Source of the DNA: Streptomyces fradiae ATCC 10745 = DSM 40063
GTDB taxonomy: Bacteria; Actinomycetota; Actinomycetes; Streptomycetales; Streptomycetaceae
DNA: 64,000 nt
Direction of reading: 5' to 3'
Assembly: GCF_008704425.1 (NCBI RefSeq)
Contig: NZ_CP023696.1
Coordinates: 1,412,501-1,476,500, forward strand
Shown here: positions 19,234 through 30,888 of the stretch, piece after piece
Layout of the letters: each line of letters starts with the position of its first letter
How positions within the stretch are numbered: the stretch's first letter is position 1
Notes under the pieces: generated by a model
Database searches by the model: none
What the model was told of the DNA's origin: nothing
What the model saw: only the letters and a program-made list of their open reading frames with translations
Translations under genes and position numbers: made by a program

Positions 19234-20445
19234 TCAGTCCTCCAGTGCGGCGAGGCCGGGAAGCGTCTTGCCCTCGAGGTATTCGAGGCTGGCGCCACCG
19301 CCGGTCGAGATGTGGCCGAATGCGTTCTCGTCGAAGCCCAGGGTCCGGACCGCCGCGGCGGAGTCCCCGCCGCCGACGACCGTGAAGGCCGGGGAGTCGA
19401 TGAGCGCCTGGGCGACGGCCTGGGTGCCCTTGGCGTAGTCGGGGTGCTCGAAGACGCCCATCGGGCCGTTCCAGAAGACGGTCGCGGCGTCGGCGAGCTT
19501 CGCGGCGTACAGCTCGCACGTCTTCGGGCCGATGTCGAGGCCCTCCTGGTCGGCGGGGATCGCGTCGGCGTCGACCGTGGCCGGGTGGGCCGGGGCCTTC
19601 GTCTTCAGGTCCGGGAACTCGCCGGAGACCAGCACGTCGACCGGGAGGACGAACTCGACGCCGCGCTTCTCCGCGCGGGCCAGGTACTCCAGGACGGCCG
19701 GGACCTGGTCCTCCTGGAGCAGCGAGCGGCCGACCTCGTGGCCCTTGGCCTTGAGGAAGGTGTACGCCATGCCGCCGCCGATCAGGATGCGGTCGGCCTT
19801 CTCCAGCAGGTGGTCGATCACGCCGAGCTTGTCCGAGACCTTGGCGCCGCCGAGGACGACCGCGTACGGGCGCCGGACGTCGTCGGTGAGCTTCCTGAGG
19901 ACGCCGAGCTCGGTGGCGATGAGGTGGCCGGCGTACGCGGGGAGCAGCTTGGGCAGGTCGAACACGGACGCGTGCTTGCGGTGCACGGCGCCGAAGCCGT
20001 CGCCCACGTACACGTCGGCGAGCGCGGCGAGGCGGGCGGCGAACTCGGCTCGCTCGGCGTCGTCCTTGGCGGTCTCGCCCGCGTTGAACCGGAGGTTCTC
20101 CAGGACGGCGACCTGGCCCGCCCGGAGGCCGCCCACCGCGTCGTGGGCCTCGCTGCCGATCGTGTCGCCGGCGAAGGCGACGGGCGCGCCGAGCAGCTCG
20201 GAGAGGCGCGCGGCGGCCGGGCGGAGCGAGAAGGCCGGGTCGGGGGCGCCCTTGGGGCGGCCGAGGTGGGAGGCGACGACGACCTTGGCGCCGGCCTCGG
20301 CGAGGGCCTTGATGGTGGGCAGGACGGCGCGGATGCGGCCGTCGTCGGTGATGGCGGTGCCGTCGAGCGGCACGTTGAGGTCGGCGCGGACGAAGACCCG
20401 CTTGCCGTCGACCCCCTGCGTGAGAAGTGTGTCGATCGTCTTCAT
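19234..20445 (-). CDS. pgk: Phosphoglycerate kinase
   Basis: A 403-residue kinase that makes ATP from 1,3-bisphosphoglycerate. The N-domain signature is [14 protein letters not shown], with the basic-patch segments [11 protein letters not shown] and KHASVFDLP. The nucleotide-binding C-domain has [32 protein letters not shown] and [14 protein letters not shown] at 20445 follows AAGGAG. It lies 116 nt downstream of gap with a strong hairpin between, and 5 nt upstream of tpiA. The gene order gap-pgk-tpiA is the standard glycolytic set. Confidence 0.97.
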   Translation of the reverse strand: MKTIDTLLTQGVDGKRVFVRADLNVPLDGTAITDDGRIRAVLPTIKALAEAGAKVVVASHLGRPKGAPDPAFSLRPAAARLSELLGAPVAFAGDTIGSEAHDAVGGLRAGQVAVLENLRFNAGETAKDDAERAEFAARLAALADVYVGDGFGAVHRKHASVFDLPKLLPAYAGHLIATELGVLRKLTDDVRRPYAVVLGGAKVSDKLGVIDHLLEKADRILIGGGMAYTFLKAKGHEVGRSLLQEDQVPAVLEYLARAEKRGVEFVLPVDVLVSGEFPDLKTKAPAHPATVDADAIPADQEGLDIGPKTCELYAAKLADAATVFWNGPMGVFEHPDYAKGTQAVAQALIDSPAFTVVGGGDSAAAVRTLGFDENAFGHISTGGGASLEYLEGKTLPGLAALED

Positions 20446-20489
20446 CGGTTGCTGCTGCTCCTTGGAGAACTCGTGGCCGGGGCAAGCCT

Positions 20490-20529
20490 CGGGGCCCGTA
20501 CAGCGCGGCGGTGCGCTGCCCGGGCCCCG
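20490..20529 (-). other. Intergenic stem-loop between gap and pgk
   Basis: CGGGGCCCG (20490-20498) pairs with CGGGCCCCG (20521-20529), and an inner AGCGC/GCGCT stem lies between them. It could be a partial terminator or an mRNA processing/stability structure separating gap from pgk-tpiA. Confidence 0.5.
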
Positions 20530-20561
20530 TGCTCACATCGAGGTGCCCGCCCTGCTGTTTA

Positions 20562-21581
<1,020 letters not shown>

Positions 21582-21701
21582 TCAGGTACGCCGGGGTGCG
21601 GCCCGGCGAGCTTTATTTGGGATGTCCCCGACCGCCTCCGACCCTACCTCTCCCCAGCGCCCGGAGTGACATCCAGCGCACCGTAAAGACCCGAACCGGA
21701 A

Positions 21702-21730
21702 AATCTACCGTCGGGTTAATCATTTGTCGG
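21702..21730 (-). promoter_or_regulatory. Promoter of gap
   Basis: On the minus strand CCGACA (21730-21725) and TAGATT (21707-21702) are separated by exactly 17 nt, a good match to a vegetative promoter. The predicted leader is about 130 nt. Confidence 0.6.
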
Positions 21731-21758
21731 ACCACTGGCCCATATGTGCAGACGACAA

Positions 21759-21796
21759 ACCCCGCCGGGCCTGCGGAAACGGCGGCTCGGCGGGGT
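21759..21796 (-). terminator. Terminator after whiA
   Basis: ACCCCGCCG pairs with CGGCGGGGT around a 20-nt loop that can pair further. On the minus strand it is followed by TTTGT. It lies between the whiA stop and the gap promoter. Confidence 0.75.
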
Positions 21797-21826
21797 CACG
21801 CGGGGCAGCGGGCGGGCCGGTGGAAA

Positions 21827-22816
21827 TCAGCCGACGAGACCGTCCGCCATCTCCTCCGTCAGATTCGATTCCGTCCCCGGAATACCCAGGTCCTGGGCCC
21901 GCTTGTCGGCCATTGCCAGAAGACGGCGGATTCGGCCCGCCACGGCGTCCTTGGTCAGCGGAGGGTCGGCGAGGGCCCCCAGCTCCTCCAGGGACGCCTG
22001 CTTGTGCTCCATGCGCAGCCGGCCGGCCGCCGCGAGGTGCTCGGGCACCTCCTCGCCGAGGATCTCCAGGGCGCGCTGCACACGGGCCCCGGCCGCGACG
22101 GCGGCGCGGGCCGAGCGGCGCAGGTTGGCGTCGTCGAAGTTGGCCAGCCGGTTGGCCGTGGCCCGGACCTCGCGGCGCATCCGCCGCTCCTCCCAGGCCA
22201 GTACGGACTCGTGGGCGCCCAGCCGGGTCAGCAGGGCGCCGATCGCGTCGCCGTCGCGGACGACGACCCGGTCCACGCCCCGCACCTCGCGGGCCTTGGC
22301 GGCGATGGAGAGCCTGCGGGCGGCCCCCACCAGCGCCAGCGCCGCCTCGGGGCCGGGGCAGGTCACCTCCAGGGAGGAGGACCGGCCCGGCTCGGTCAGC
22401 GAGCCGTGCGCCAGGAAGGCGCCGCGCCAGGCCGCCTCCGCGTCGCAGGTGGCGCCGGAGACGACCTGCGGGGGGAGGCCCCGGATCGGCCGGCCCCGTC
22501 CGTCGACCAGGCCCGTCTGGCGGGCCAGCTGGTCGCCGCCCGCCACCACCCGCACCACGAAGCGGGAGCCGCGCCGCAGCCCGCCGGGAGCCATGACGAT
22601 CAGCTCCGACGCGTGGCCGAAGATCTCCGCGATGTCCCGCTTCAGGCGGCGCGCCGCCATCGCCGTGTCCAGCTCCGCCTCGATCACGATCCGGCCGCTC
22701 ACCAGGTGCAGGCCGCCGGCGAACCGCAGGATCGACGAGACCTCTGCCTTTCTGCAGCAGGTGCGGGTGACGGGGAGCCGGGAGATCTCGTCCTTCACCG
22801 CTGCCGTCATCGCCAT
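21827..22816 (-). CDS. whiA: Sporulation regulator WhiA
   Basis: A 329-residue DNA-binding protein that, with WhiB in Streptomyces, turns on sporulation-septation genes in aerial hyphae. The N-terminal two-thirds are a degenerate LAGLIDADG homing-endonuclease fold ([36 protein letters not shown]), and the C-terminus is a helix-turn-helix ([32 protein letters not shown]). ATG at 22816 and ATG at 22810 are both in frame; the second gives an exact ATGA overlap with the yvcK stop. It is last in the uvrC-rapZ-yvcK-whiA series. Confidence 0.96.
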   Translation of the reverse strand: MAMTAAVKDEISRLPVTRTCCRKAEVSSILRFAGGLHLVSGRIVIEAELDTAMAARRLKRDIAEIFGHASELIVMAPGGLRRGSRFVVRVVAGGDQLARQTGLVDGRGRPIRGLPPQVVSGATCDAEAAWRGAFLAHGSLTEPGRSSSLEVTCPGPEAALALVGAARRLSIAAKAREVRGVDRVVVRDGDAIGALLTRLGAHESVLAWEERRMRREVRATANRLANFDDANLRRSARAAVAAGARVQRALEILGEEVPEHLAAAGRLRMEHKQASLEELGALADPPLTKDAVAGRIRRLLAMADKRAQDLGIPGTESNLTEEMADGLVG

Positions 22817-23808
22817 GGGCCGATCCTTCCATGCATCCGAAAAATACGGTCGTACGCGGCGGCCAGCAGCTCCGGGTCGTGCTTGGGCAGGCCGTCCTTC
22901 CTGGCCACCGGGGCCAGCTCGACCGCCGCTCCGAGCCGTTTCGCGGCATCCGCGAGCGACTCGCGGTCGGGCACGGCGGCCTCGTCGGCCAGCACCACGT
23001 CCAGGGCGAGTTTAGGGGCGTGTCGGGCCAAAACCTCCAAATGACGCTGCGGAGAGAACCCGGCGGTTTCCCCCGGCTGCGGCGCGAGGTTCAGCGACAG
23101 CACCCGCCGGGCCTTCGTCTCGACGAGCGCGTCCAGCAGCTCGGGCACCAGCAGGTGCGGGATGACGGAGGAGAACCAGGAGCCCGGACCGAGGACCACC
23201 CAGTCGGCGTCCAGCACCGCCGCGACGGCCTCCGGCACGGCCGGCGGGTCGTGCGGCACCAGGTGCACCGACTGCACCTCGCCGGGCGTGAGCGCCACGG
23301 TGGCCTGACCGCGCACGGTGTCCACGTCGTCCGGCCGGGCCGGGTCGTGGCCCTTGACCAGGGCCTGCAGCTCCAGCGGCACGGCGGACATGGGCAGCAC
23401 CCGGCCCTGCGCGCCGAGCAGCCGGCCCACCAGGTCGAGCGCCTGCACGTGGTCGCCGAGCTGCTCCCACAACGCGACGATCAGCAGATTGCCCACCGCG
23501 TGCTCGTGCAGGTCGCCCCTGGACTGGAAGCGGTGCTGGATGACCCGCGCCCACGTCTGGCCCCAGTCGTCGTCGCCGCACAGCGCGGCGAGCGCCTTGC
23601 GCAGGTCGCCGGGGGGCAGAACGCCCAGCTCCTCGCGGAGCCGGCCGCTGGAGCCGCCGTCGTCGGCGACGGTGACCACGGCGGTCAGGTCGCCGGTGAT
23701 CCGGCGCAGGGCGGCGAGGGAGGCGGACAGGCCCATGCCCCCGCCGAGCGCGACGACCTTCGGCTGCGCGCCGCGTCTGCGCAGCGTACGCGTGGACAGG
23801 GTGCTCAC
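22807..23808 (-). CDS. yvcK: YvcK/CofD-like gluconeogenesis factor
   Basis: A 333-residue protein of the CofD/YvcK fold, which binds UDP-sugars and affects carbon use and cell-wall synthesis in bacteria. The N-terminal motif is [18 protein letters not shown], followed by [48 protein letters not shown] and [23 protein letters not shown] at 23808 is the most likely start, though its ribosome-binding site is weak; coupling to the rapZ stop 20 nt upstream would explain that. Its stop overlaps whiA. The rapZ-yvcK-whiA order is conserved across Gram-positive bacteria. Confidence 0.94.
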   Translation of the reverse strand: MSTLSTRTLRRRGAQPKVVALGGGMGLSASLAALRRITGDLTAVVTVADDGGSSGRLREELGVLPPGDLRKALAALCGDDDWGQTWARVIQHRFQSRGDLHEHAVGNLLIVALWEQLGDHVQALDLVGRLLGAQGRVLPMSAVPLELQALVKGHDPARPDDVDTVRGQATVALTPGEVQSVHLVPHDPPAVPEAVAAVLDADWVVLGPGSWFSSVIPHLLVPELLDALVETKARRVLSLNLAPQPGETAGFSPQRHLEVLARHAPKLALDVVLADEAAVPDRESLADAAKRLGAAVELAPVARKDGLPKHDPELLAAAYDRIFRMHGRIGPWR

Positions 23809-23828
23809 GCGCCGCCGGTACGGGCGCC

Positions 23829-24785
23829 TCACTCGCGCCCCATGTCCCGGTGCACGACGACGGTTTCGACCCCTTCCGAGGCGAGCCGGGCGGCGAGCTT
23901 CTCGGACATGGCGACGGAGCGGTGCTTGCCGCCCGTACAGCCGACGGCGATGGTGACGTAGCGCTTGCCCTCGCGGCGGTAGCCGGCGGCGATCAGCTGG
24001 AGCAGCTCCGTGTACCGGTCGAGGAACTCCTTGGCGCCCGGCTGGTTGAAGACGTAGCCGGACACCTCGTCGTTGAGCCCGGTGAAGGGGCGCAGCTCGG
24101 GCACCCAGTGCGGGTTGGGCAGGAAGCGGCAGTCGACCACCAGGTCGGAGTCGACCGGCAGGCCGTACTTGTAGCCGAACGACATGACCGTGGCCCGCAG
24201 CTCGGGCTCCTCGTCGCCGGCGAACTGGGCGTCCATCTTGGCGCGCAGCTCGTGCACGTTCAGGCTGGAGGTGTCGATCACCAGGTCGGCGTCGCCGCGC
24301 AGCTCGCGCAGCAGGTCCCGCTCGGCGGCGATGCCGTCGACGATGCGGCCGTCGCCCTGCAGGGGGTGGGGGCGGCGCACCGACTCGAAGCGGCGGACGA
24401 GGGCCTCGTCCGACGACTCCAGGAAGACGATCCGGCGCGTGACCTGCTTGGCGTCGAGGTCGGCGAGGGACTCCCGGAGGGCGTCGAAGAACTGCCGGCC
24501 GCGGACGTCGACCACGACGGCGATGCGGGCCACGTTCCCCTGCGAGCGGGCGCCCAGCTCCACCATGGTGGGGATCAGGGCGGGCGGCAGGTTGTCCACG
24601 ACGAACCAGCCGAGGTCCTCCAGGCACTTGGCGGCGGTGCTGCGCCCCGCTCCCGACATGCCGGAGATGATCACCAGCTCGGGGATGGCCGCCTCGGCGG
24701 CCTCTCCCGCCTCCAACGTCGTGCCCGTACTCACGTCTGCTGCTCCGTCTTCTCGGTCGGCTGCGTGCGCCGTGTGGTCATTCAT
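23829..24785 (-). CDS. rapZ: RapZ/YvcJ family nucleotide-binding protein
   Basis: A protein of about 318 residues. RapZ in E. coli is an RNA adaptor controlling glucosamine-6-phosphate synthase mRNA, and YvcJ in Bacillus is an ATPase/GTPase. The N-terminal P-loop is [18 protein letters not shown], in which Arg replaces the usual Lys of GxGKS. The linker contains [22 protein letters not shown]. The C-terminal domain has [13 protein letters not shown] and the conserved [25 protein letters not shown] at 24785 is used, overlapping the uvrC stop by 8 nt. In-frame ATGs at 24803 and 24830 would give a longer N-terminus, which is variable in the family. Confidence 0.93.
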   Translation of the reverse strand: MNDHTAHAADREDGAADVSTGTTLEAGEAAEAAIPELVIISGMSGAGRSTAAKCLEDLGWFVVDNLPPALIPTMVELGARSQGNVARIAVVVDVRGRQFFDALRESLADLDAKQVTRRIVFLESSDEALVRRFESVRRPHPLQGDGRIVDGIAAERDLLRELRGDADLVIDTSSLNVHELRAKMDAQFAGDEEPELRATVMSFGYKYGLPVDSDLVVDCRFLPNPHWVPELRPFTGLNDEVSGYVFNQPGAKEFLDRYTELLQLIAAGYRREGKRYVTIAVGCTGGKHRSVAMSEKLAARLASEGVETVVVHRDMGRE

Positions 24786-26865
24786 GTCCGGATCCCCGTC
24801 CATGCGCGGTACCCCCGTCGTCGTCTTCAATGATCTCTCCTGTCGCCGTGTTCACGGCGGGAGCGGCCGGGGCCGTCCGGGCGAGGGCGACGGCGACGGC
24901 TTCCGCGGTCTTGCGGCCGAGACCGGGGACCTCGCAGATCTGCTCGATTGTCGCCTGCCGGAGGCGTTTCACCGAACCGAAATGCTTGATCAACGCCCGT
25001 TTGCGCGCGTCTCCGAGGCCCGGCACGTCGTCCAGGGGGCTCGTCCTCAGCCGCTTGCCCCGCTTGCCCCGCTGGTAGCGGATGGCGAAGTCGTGAGCCG
25101 TGTCACGGATGCGCTGGAGGAGGTACAGGCCCTCGCTGGTGCGGGGCAGGACCACGGGGTCGTCCTCGCCGGGGAGCCAGACCTCCTCCAGGCGCTTGGC
25201 GAGGCCGCACACGGCGACGTCGTCGATGCCCAGCTCGTCCAGGGCCCTGCGGGCGGCGGCGACCTGCGGCCGACCGCCGTCGACCACGACGAGCTGCGGC
25301 GGGTAGGCGAACTTCCGGGGGCGGCCGTTCTCCTCGGCGGGGGCCGGGCCGGCCTCGCCCCCGGCGGATGGGTCCGCGCCGGCCGGCCGGGGCGACGCGG
25401 GGGCCTCGCCGCTCTCGGGCAGCCACTCCCCCGTCTGCTCCTTCTCGGCGAGGTAGCGCCGGAACCGGCGGCTGACCACCTCGTGCATGGAGCGGACGTC
25501 GTCCTGCCCCTGGCCGTGCCAGACCTGTGTGTCGCCGACGCGGCCCTTGATCTGGAAGCGGCGGTACTCGCTCTTGCGGGGCAGCCCGTCCTCGAAGACG
25601 ACCATGGAGGCGACGACGTCCTCCCCCTGCAGGTGGGAGATGTCGAAGCACTCGATGCGCAGCGGGGCCGCGTCCAGCCCGAGGGCGTCGGCGATCTCCT
25701 CCAGTGCGCGGGACCGGGTGGTGAGGTCGCTGGCGCGCTTGGTCTTGTGGAGGACCAGGGACTGCTGGGCGTTGCGCCCGACGGTCTCCATCAGGTCCCT
25801 CTTGTCGCCGCGCTGCGGGACGCGCAGGGAGACCTGGGAGCCGCGGCGGCCGCTCAGCCACTGCGTGACCGCGTCGAGGTCGTCGGGGAGGGCGGGGACC
25901 AGGACCTCCCTGGGCACGGCGTCACCGCTCTCCTCGCCGTAGAGCTGCTGGAGGGCGTGCTCGACGAGGCCGGCCGTGTCCACCGCCTCGACCTTGTCGG
26001 TGACCCAGCCGCGCTGGCCCCTGACCCGTCCGCCGCGGACGTGGAAGATCTGGACGGCCGCCTCCAGCTCGTCCTCCGCCACGGCGATCAGGTCGGCGTC
26101 GGTGGCGTCGGCGAGGACGACGGCGTTCTTCTCCATGGCCCGGCGCAGCGCCTCTATGTCGTCGCGGAGGCGGGCGGCGCGCTCGTACTCCATGTCCTCG
26201 GCGGCCGCCGTCATGTCCTTCTCCAGACGGCGGATGTACGTCCCGGTCCGGCCGGCCATGAAGTCGCAGAAGTCCTCGGCCAGTTCGCGGTGCTCCTCGG
26301 GGGTGACCCGGCCGACGCAGGGGGCCGAGCACTTGCCGATGTAGCCGAGGAGGCAGGGGCGGCCGGTGCGGTGGGCGTTGCGGAAGACGCCGGACGTGCA
26401 CGTGCGGACCGGGAAGACGCGCAGGAGCAGGTCGACGGTCTCGCGGATGGCCCAGGCGTGCGCGTACGGCCCGAAGTAGCGCACGCCCTTCTGCTTGTGG
26501 CCGCGCATGACCTGGACCCGGGGGAACTCGTCGCCGAGGGTGACGGCGAGGTACGGATAGCTCTTGTCGTCGCGGTACTTGACGTTGAAGCGGGGGTCGA
26601 ACTCCTTGATCCAGGAGTACTCCAGCTGGAGCGCCTCGACCTCCGTGGAGACCACGGTCCACTCCACGGAGGCGGCCGTGGTCACCATGGTCCGGGTGCG
26701 CGGGTGGAGGCCCGCCAGGTCCTGGAAGTAGCTGGCGAGGCGCTGGCGCAGGGACTTGGCCTTGCCGACGTAGATGACGCGGCCGTGCTCGTCGCGGAAC
26801 TTGTAGACCCCCGGCGAGTCGGGGATCTGTCCCGGCTTGGGGCGGTAGCTGGAGGGGTCTGCCAT
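24778..26865 (-). CDS. uvrC: Excinuclease ABC subunit C
   Basis: A 695-residue nuclease that makes both incisions in nucleotide excision repair. The N-terminal GIY-YIG domain is [27 protein letters not shown]. The [16 protein letters not shown] cysteine cluster and a UVR motif ([15 protein letters not shown]) follow. The RNase-H-like domain has [25 protein letters not shown] and [11 protein letters not shown], and the C-terminal helix-hairpin-helix pair is [19 protein letters not shown] / [14 protein letters not shown] ~35-residue Gly/Pro/Ala-rich insert lies near residue 480. The ATG at 26865 has TAGGGT 7 nt upstream, suggesting a leaderless mRNA that continues into rapZ. Confidence 0.97.
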   Translation of the reverse strand: MADPSSYRPKPGQIPDSPGVYKFRDEHGRVIYVGKAKSLRQRLASYFQDLAGLHPRTRTMVTTAASVEWTVVSTEVEALQLEYSWIKEFDPRFNVKYRDDKSYPYLAVTLGDEFPRVQVMRGHKQKGVRYFGPYAHAWAIRETVDLLLRVFPVRTCTSGVFRNAHRTGRPCLLGYIGKCSAPCVGRVTPEEHRELAEDFCDFMAGRTGTYIRRLEKDMTAAAEDMEYERAARLRDDIEALRRAMEKNAVVLADATDADLIAVAEDELEAAVQIFHVRGGRVRGQRGWVTDKVEAVDTAGLVEHALQQLYGEESGDAVPREVLVPALPDDLDAVTQWLSGRRGSQVSLRVPQRGDKRDLMETVGRNAQQSLVLHKTKRASDLTTRSRALEEIADALGLDAAPLRIECFDISHLQGEDVVASMVVFEDGLPRKSEYRRFQIKGRVGDTQVWHGQGQDDVRSMHEVVSRRFRRYLAEKEQTGEWLPESGEAPASPRPAGADPSAGGEAGPAPAEENGRPRKFAYPPQLVVVDGGRPQVAAARRALDELGIDDVAVCGLAKRLEEVWLPGEDDPVVLPRTSEGLYLLQRIRDTAHDFAIRYQRGKRGKRLRTSPLDDVPGLGDARKRALIKHFGSVKRLRQATIEQICEVPGLGRKTAEAVAVALARTAPAAPAVNTATGEIIEDDDGGTAHGRGSGHE

Positions 26866-27180
26866 GCCTCACACCCTACTGGCGCCCACCGACAGCCCGG
26901 CCGGCCGCCGGAGGGGCCCCGACGGCCTGCCGGGTGGCCGCGGGGGCCGCGCCGGCGGGGTGTCCGGCCGGGCGCGGGTGCGCGGCGTCCGCGGGGCGCC
27001 GACCGGGGGCCGCGGGGCGGGTGGCGGGCGGCGGCTCGGTGGGCGGCGGGTGGTGGGCGGCGGCTCGGGGTGGCTGCCGGGCGGTGGGCCGCGTGTGGGG
27101 GTCCGTACGGGGCGGGGCGGGGCGCAGGGTGCGAGCGGGGCCGGGGCCGGGCGGTGGGTCCGGGGCCCGGTGCGCGGGCC
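26866..27180. other. G-rich intergenic spacer between uvrC and the Rieske gene
   Basis: Apart from the uvrC -10 at 26873-26878 (TAGGGT on the minus strand), I see no gene or terminator. The plus strand from about 27010 to 27170 is dense in GGG/GGGG runs and could fold as G-quadruplex DNA. Confidence 0.45.
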
Positions 27181-27606
27181 CTACTGGGGGCCGGCGATCA
27201 GCTTGCCGTTCCTCACCGTGACGGGCACCTCGGGCAGCGGGACCGTCGCGGGGCCCTTGAGCGCCTTGCCGGTGGTGACGTCGAAGCGGCTGCCGTGGCA
27301 GGGGCAGTTGCCCTCCTGCTCCTCGATCTTGTCGAGGACGCACCCGGCGTGGGTGCACTGGGCGCTGAACGCCCTGTACTCGCCCTGGGCGGGGCGGTGC
27401 ACGAGCAGGCGCTGCTCGCGGTAGAGCCGGGCACCGCCGACCGGCACCTCGTCGGCCGCTCCCAGGTCGACGGGCGCGGTGGGGGTGGGCGTCCGGGCGT
27501 GACCGAGCTTGGACTCGGTGGAACAGGCGGCGACCCCGAGCCCGGCGGTACCGGCGAGGGCGGCGCCTTTCAGCACGGTGCGGCGGGTGGCGGGCTGGCC
27601 GGACAT
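27181..27606 (-). CDS. Rieske [2Fe-2S] protein with Tat signal and lipobox
   Basis: A 141-residue exported iron-sulfur protein. The N-terminus has a twin-arginine motif (TRRTVLKGAALAG) and a lipobox GVAAC with the lipid-modified Cys at residue 28, so it should be a Tat-exported lipoprotein on the outer membrane face. The Rieske ligands are C84-T-H86 and C101-P-C-H104 (CTHAGC, CPCHGS), with the extra disulfide cysteines C89 and C103. ATG at 27606 follows AGGAG at good spacing. It is not the large QcrA subunit, being far too short and lacking its three helices. A periplasmic-side electron-transfer role is inferred. Confidence 0.92.
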   Translation of the reverse strand: MSGQPATRRTVLKGAALAGTAGLGVAACSTESKLGHARTPTPTAPVDLGAADEVPVGGARLYREQRLLVHRPAQGEYRAFSAQCTHAGCVLDKIEEQEGNCPCHGSRFDVTTGKALKGPATVPLPEVPVTVRNGKLIAGPQ

Positions 27607-27749
27607 GGGTGCTCCTGGATGGGCGGGTTCCGCTTGGTGTTCGGTACGGACCCGACGATACCGACGCAGACCTCCACCCCCTCCCCCGGGTCGGGCCTTT
27701 CGGCTCCGGCCGGGAGCGCGTCTCGGGGGCGGGGCTCTTCCGGGGCTTC

Positions 27750-27787
27750 CGGGGGCCGGGCCGGCGGGCGGTCCGGCCCGGCCCCCG
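27750..27787 (-). terminator. Terminator after uvrA
   Basis: The arms 27750-27764 and 27773-27787 are perfectly complementary over 15 bp with an 8-nt loop, immediately after the uvrA stop at 27797. Confidence 0.8.
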
Positions 27788-27796
27788 AGGGAGGGG

Positions 27797-30691
27797 TCAG
27801 CGGCGGCGCCGCTGGCGGGCGGGCCTGACGGGCGGCGCGTCGCTGATGCGGGCGGGGTCCAGGATGTCCCGGAGGAACTTGCCCGTGTGGCTCGCGGGCA
27901 CCCCCGCGACCGTCTCGGGCGTGCCCTCGGCGACCACGAGACCGCCGCCGCTGCCGCCCTCGGGACCCATGTCGACCAGCCAGTCGGCCGTCTTGATCAC
28001 GTCGAGGTTGTGCTCGATGACGATGACCGTGTTGCCCTTGTCGACCAGGTCGGAGAGCACCTTGATCAGCTTGGCGATGTCCTCGAAGTGGAGGCCGGTG
28101 GTCGGCTCGTCCAGGACGTAGACCGTGCGGCCCGTGGAGCGCTTCTGGAGCTCGCTGGCGAGCTTCACGCGCTGCGCCTCGCCGCCGGAGAGGGTCGGCG
28201 CGGACTGCCCGAGCCTCACGTACCCGAGGCCGACCTCGTGGAGCGTCCGCAGGTGGCGGGAGATCGTGGGGACCGCCTCGAAGAAGTCCAGGGCCTCCTC
28301 GATGGGCATGTCCAGCACCTCGGCGATGGACTTGCCCTTGTAGTGGACCTCCAGGGTCTCCCGGTTGTAGCGGGCGCCGTGGCAGACCTCGCACGGGACG
28401 TACACGTCCGGGAGGAAGTTCATCTCGATCTTGATCGTGCCGTCGCCCGAGCAGTTCTCGCAGCGGCCGCCCTTGACGTTGAAGGAGAAGCGGCCCGGCA
28501 TGTAGCCGCGCACCTTCGCCTCCGTGGTCTCGGCGAACAGCTTGCGCACGTGGTCGAAGACGCCCGTGTACGTGGCCGGGTTGGAGCGCGGGGTGCGGCC
28601 GATGGGCGACTGGTCGACGTGGACGACCTTGTCGACCAGGTCGTCGCCGTCCACGCGCGTGTGCCGTCCGGGCACGGACCTGGCGCCGTTCAGCTCGCGT
28701 GCCAGGTGGGTGTACAGGATGTCGTTGACCAGGGTCGACTTGCCGGAGCCGGAGACGCCGGTGACGGCCGTGAGCACACCGAGCGGGAAGGACACGTCGA
28801 TGTCCCGCAGGTTGTTCTCGCGGGCGCCGTGCACGGTGAGCTGCCGAGCCGGGTCGACCGGGCGGCGGACGTCCGGCACGGGGATGGACTTCCGGCCGGA
28901 GAGGTACTGCCCGGTCGTCGACTGCTTGTTGCCGAGGAGCTGCTTCAGCGTGCCGGAGTGGACGACCTCGCCGCCGTGCTCGCCGGCGCCGGGGCCGATG
29001 TCCACGATCCAGTCGGCGACCTTGATGGTGTCCTCGTCGTGCTCGACGACGATGAGCGTGTTGCCCATGTCCCGCAGGCGCACGAGGGTCTCGATCAGCC
29101 GGTGGTTGTCGCGCTGGTGGAGACCGATGGACGGCTCGTCGAGCACGTACAGCACGCCCACCAGACCGGAGCCGATCTGGGTGGCGAGCCGGATGCGCTG
29201 GGCCTCGCCGCCGGAGAGCGTGCCGGCCGCGCGGTTCAGCGAGAGGTAGTCGAGGCCCACGTCGACCAGGAACCTCAGCCGCTCGTTGACCTCCTTCAGG
29301 ACCCGCTCGGCGATCTTCTTGTCGCGGGCGCTGAGCGTGAGCCGGCCGAGGAACTCGGCGCACTCGCTGATCGACATGGCCGAGACGTCCGCGATGGACT
29401 TGTCCATGATCGTGACGGCGAGCACGATCGGCTTGAGGCGCGTGCCCTCGCAGGTGGGGCAGGGCACCTCGCGCATGTAGCCCTCGAAGCGCTCGCGGCT
29501 GGAGTCGCTCTCCGCCTCGCTGTGGCGGCGCTTCACGAAGGAGACGGCGCCCTCGAAGGCGGTCGTGTACGCCCGCTCCCTGCCGTAGCGGTTGCGGTAC
29601 CGCACCTCGACCTGGGTCTTGTGGCCGTGCAGCAGGGCCTTCTTGGCGCGCTGGGGCAGCCCGGCCCACGGGATGTCCGTACGGAACCCGAGGGTCTCGG
29701 CGAGGCCGCCGATGAGCCGGCCGAAGTACTCCTTGGTGTGGCCGTGCGACCACGGGTGGATGGCGCCCTCGTCGAGGGAGCGCTCCTCGTCGGGGACGAC
29801 CAGCTCCGGGTCGACCTCCATGCGCGTGCCGATGCCGGTGCAGTCGGGGCAGGCGCCGAACGGCGAGTTGAACGAGAAGGAGCGGGGCTCCAGCTCCTCG
29901 AAGGACAGGTCGTCGTACGGGCAGTAGAGGTGCTCCGAGTACATCCGCTCGCGCTCGGGGTCGTCCTCGGGGAGGTCGACGAAGTCGAGCACGACCATGC
30001 CGCCGGAGAGGCCGAGCGCGGTCTCCACGGAGTCGGTGAGCCGCCGCTTGGCGCTCCCCTTGACCGTGAGGCGGTCCACGACCACCTCGATCGTGTGCTT
30101 CTCCTGCTTCTTCAGCTTGGGCGGCTCGGTCAGCTGGACGGTCTCGCCGTCGACGCGGGCCCGGCTGTAGCCCTTGGTCTGGAGGTCGGCGAAGAGGTCG
30201 ACGAACTCGCCCTTGCGCTCGCGGACCAATGGCGACAGGACCTGGAAGCGGCTGCCCTCGGGCAGCTCCAGGACCCTGTCCACGATGGCCTGCGGCGACT
30301 GGCGGGTGATGGGGCGGCGGCACTCGGGGCAGTGCGGCTTGCCGATGCGCGCGAAGAGGAGGCGGAGGTAGTCGTAGACCTCCGTGATCGTGCCGACCGT
30401 GGAGCGCGGGTTGCGCGAGGTCGACTTCTGGTCGATGGACACCGCCGGGGAGAGGCCCTCGATGAAGTCGACGTCCGGCTTGTCCATCTGGCCGAGGAAC
30501 TGCCGGGCGTACGACGAGAGGGACTCGACGTACCGGCGCTGCCCTTCGGCGAAGATCGTGTCGAACGCGAGGGAGGACTTGCCCGACCCGGAGAGACCGG
30601 TGAAGACGATGAGCGAGTCACGGGGCAGGTCGAGCGAGACGTTCTTGAGATTGTGCTCGCGCGCGCCACGGACGATGAGACGGTCGGCCAC
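27797..30691 (-). CDS. uvrA: Excinuclease ABC subunit A
   Basis: A 964-residue damage-recognition ATPase of nucleotide excision repair. Two ABC-type ATPase modules are visible: Walker [13 protein letters not shown] near residue 32 and [13 protein letters not shown] near residue 650, with signatures [17 protein letters not shown] and [15 protein letters not shown]. Zinc-binding cysteines occur in the first module (CPYDD ... CPDCTG) and the second (CENCSGDG ... CEVCHGARY). GTG at 30691 is the start. A 7-bp inverted repeat (30722-30737) lies in its leader. No LexA-type box (GAAC-N4-GTTC) was seen upstream. Confidence 0.97.
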   Translation of the reverse strand: MADRLIVRGAREHNLKNVSLDLPRDSLIVFTGLSGSGKSSLAFDTIFAEGQRRYVESLSSYARQFLGQMDKPDVDFIEGLSPAVSIDQKSTSRNPRSTVGTITEVYDYLRLLFARIGKPHCPECRRPITRQSPQAIVDRVLELPEGSRFQVLSPLVRERKGEFVDLFADLQTKGYSRARVDGETVQLTEPPKLKKQEKHTIEVVVDRLTVKGSAKRRLTDSVETALGLSGGMVVLDFVDLPEDDPERERMYSEHLYCPYDDLSFEELEPRSFSFNSPFGACPDCTGIGTRMEVDPELVVPDEERSLDEGAIHPWSHGHTKEYFGRLIGGLAETLGFRTDIPWAGLPQRAKKALLHGHKTQVEVRYRNRYGRERAYTTAFEGAVSFVKRRHSEAESDSSRERFEGYMREVPCPTCEGTRLKPIVLAVTIMDKSIADVSAMSISECAEFLGRLTLSARDKKIAERVLKEVNERLRFLVDVGLDYLSLNRAAGTLSGGEAQRIRLATQIGSGLVGVLYVLDEPSIGLHQRDNHRLIETLVRLRDMGNTLIVVEHDEDTIKVADWIVDIGPGAGEHGGEVVHSGTLKQLLGNKQSTTGQYLSGRKSIPVPDVRRPVDPARQLTVHGARENNLRDIDVSFPLGVLTAVTGVSGSGKSTLVNDILYTHLARELNGARSVPGRHTRVDGDDLVDKVVHVDQSPIGRTPRSNPATYTGVFDHVRKLFAETTEAKVRGYMPGRFSFNVKGGRCENCSGDGTIKIEMNFLPDVYVPCEVCHGARYNRETLEVHYKGKSIAEVLDMPIEEALDFFEAVPTISRHLRTLHEVGLGYVRLGQSAPTLSGGEAQRVKLASELQKRSTGRTVYVLDEPTTGLHFEDIAKLIKVLSDLVDKGNTVIVIEHNLDVIKTADWLVDMGPEGGSGGGLVVAEGTPETVAGVPASHTGKFLRDILDPARISDAPPVRPARQRRRR

Positions 30692-30852
30692 GCCGGGTCC
30701 GCACCTTTCTTGAGAGAAGCTGGGGGCTACAGCCCCCGCCTCCGACCGCCCCGAGGCCGGGGGGCCGCCAGATGGATGACTGCCTGACTACCAAGGATGC
30801 CTCCATCGAGCGTATAGCACGCGCATTCGATTTCTGGCCGCTCCGGCCCACC

Positions 30853-30881
30853 TTCACCCGAACGAGTGGCGGCGCTACTGT
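30853..30881 (+). promoter_or_regulatory. Promoter of the mycothiol-dependent isomerase gene, leaderless
   Basis: -35 TTCACC (30853-30858), a 17-nt spacer, and -10 TACTGT (30876-30881), 7 nt before the ATG at 30889. This is the best-defined of the leaderless-type promoters in the window. Confidence 0.65.
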
Positions 30882-30888
30882 CAGCACC

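Noticed and set aside
27181..27606. The Rieske gene as the qcrA subunit of the cytochrome bc complex.
   Set aside because: The protein is only 141 residues, has a lipobox and Tat signal instead of the long membrane N-terminus of actinobacterial QcrA, and no qcrB/qcrC genes are adjacent.
30692..30888. Search for an SOS (LexA) box upstream of uvrA, and likewise at uvrB and uvrC.
   Set aside because: No GAAC-N4-GTTC-like palindrome was seen in these upstream regions, so SOS control cannot be claimed from the sequence.
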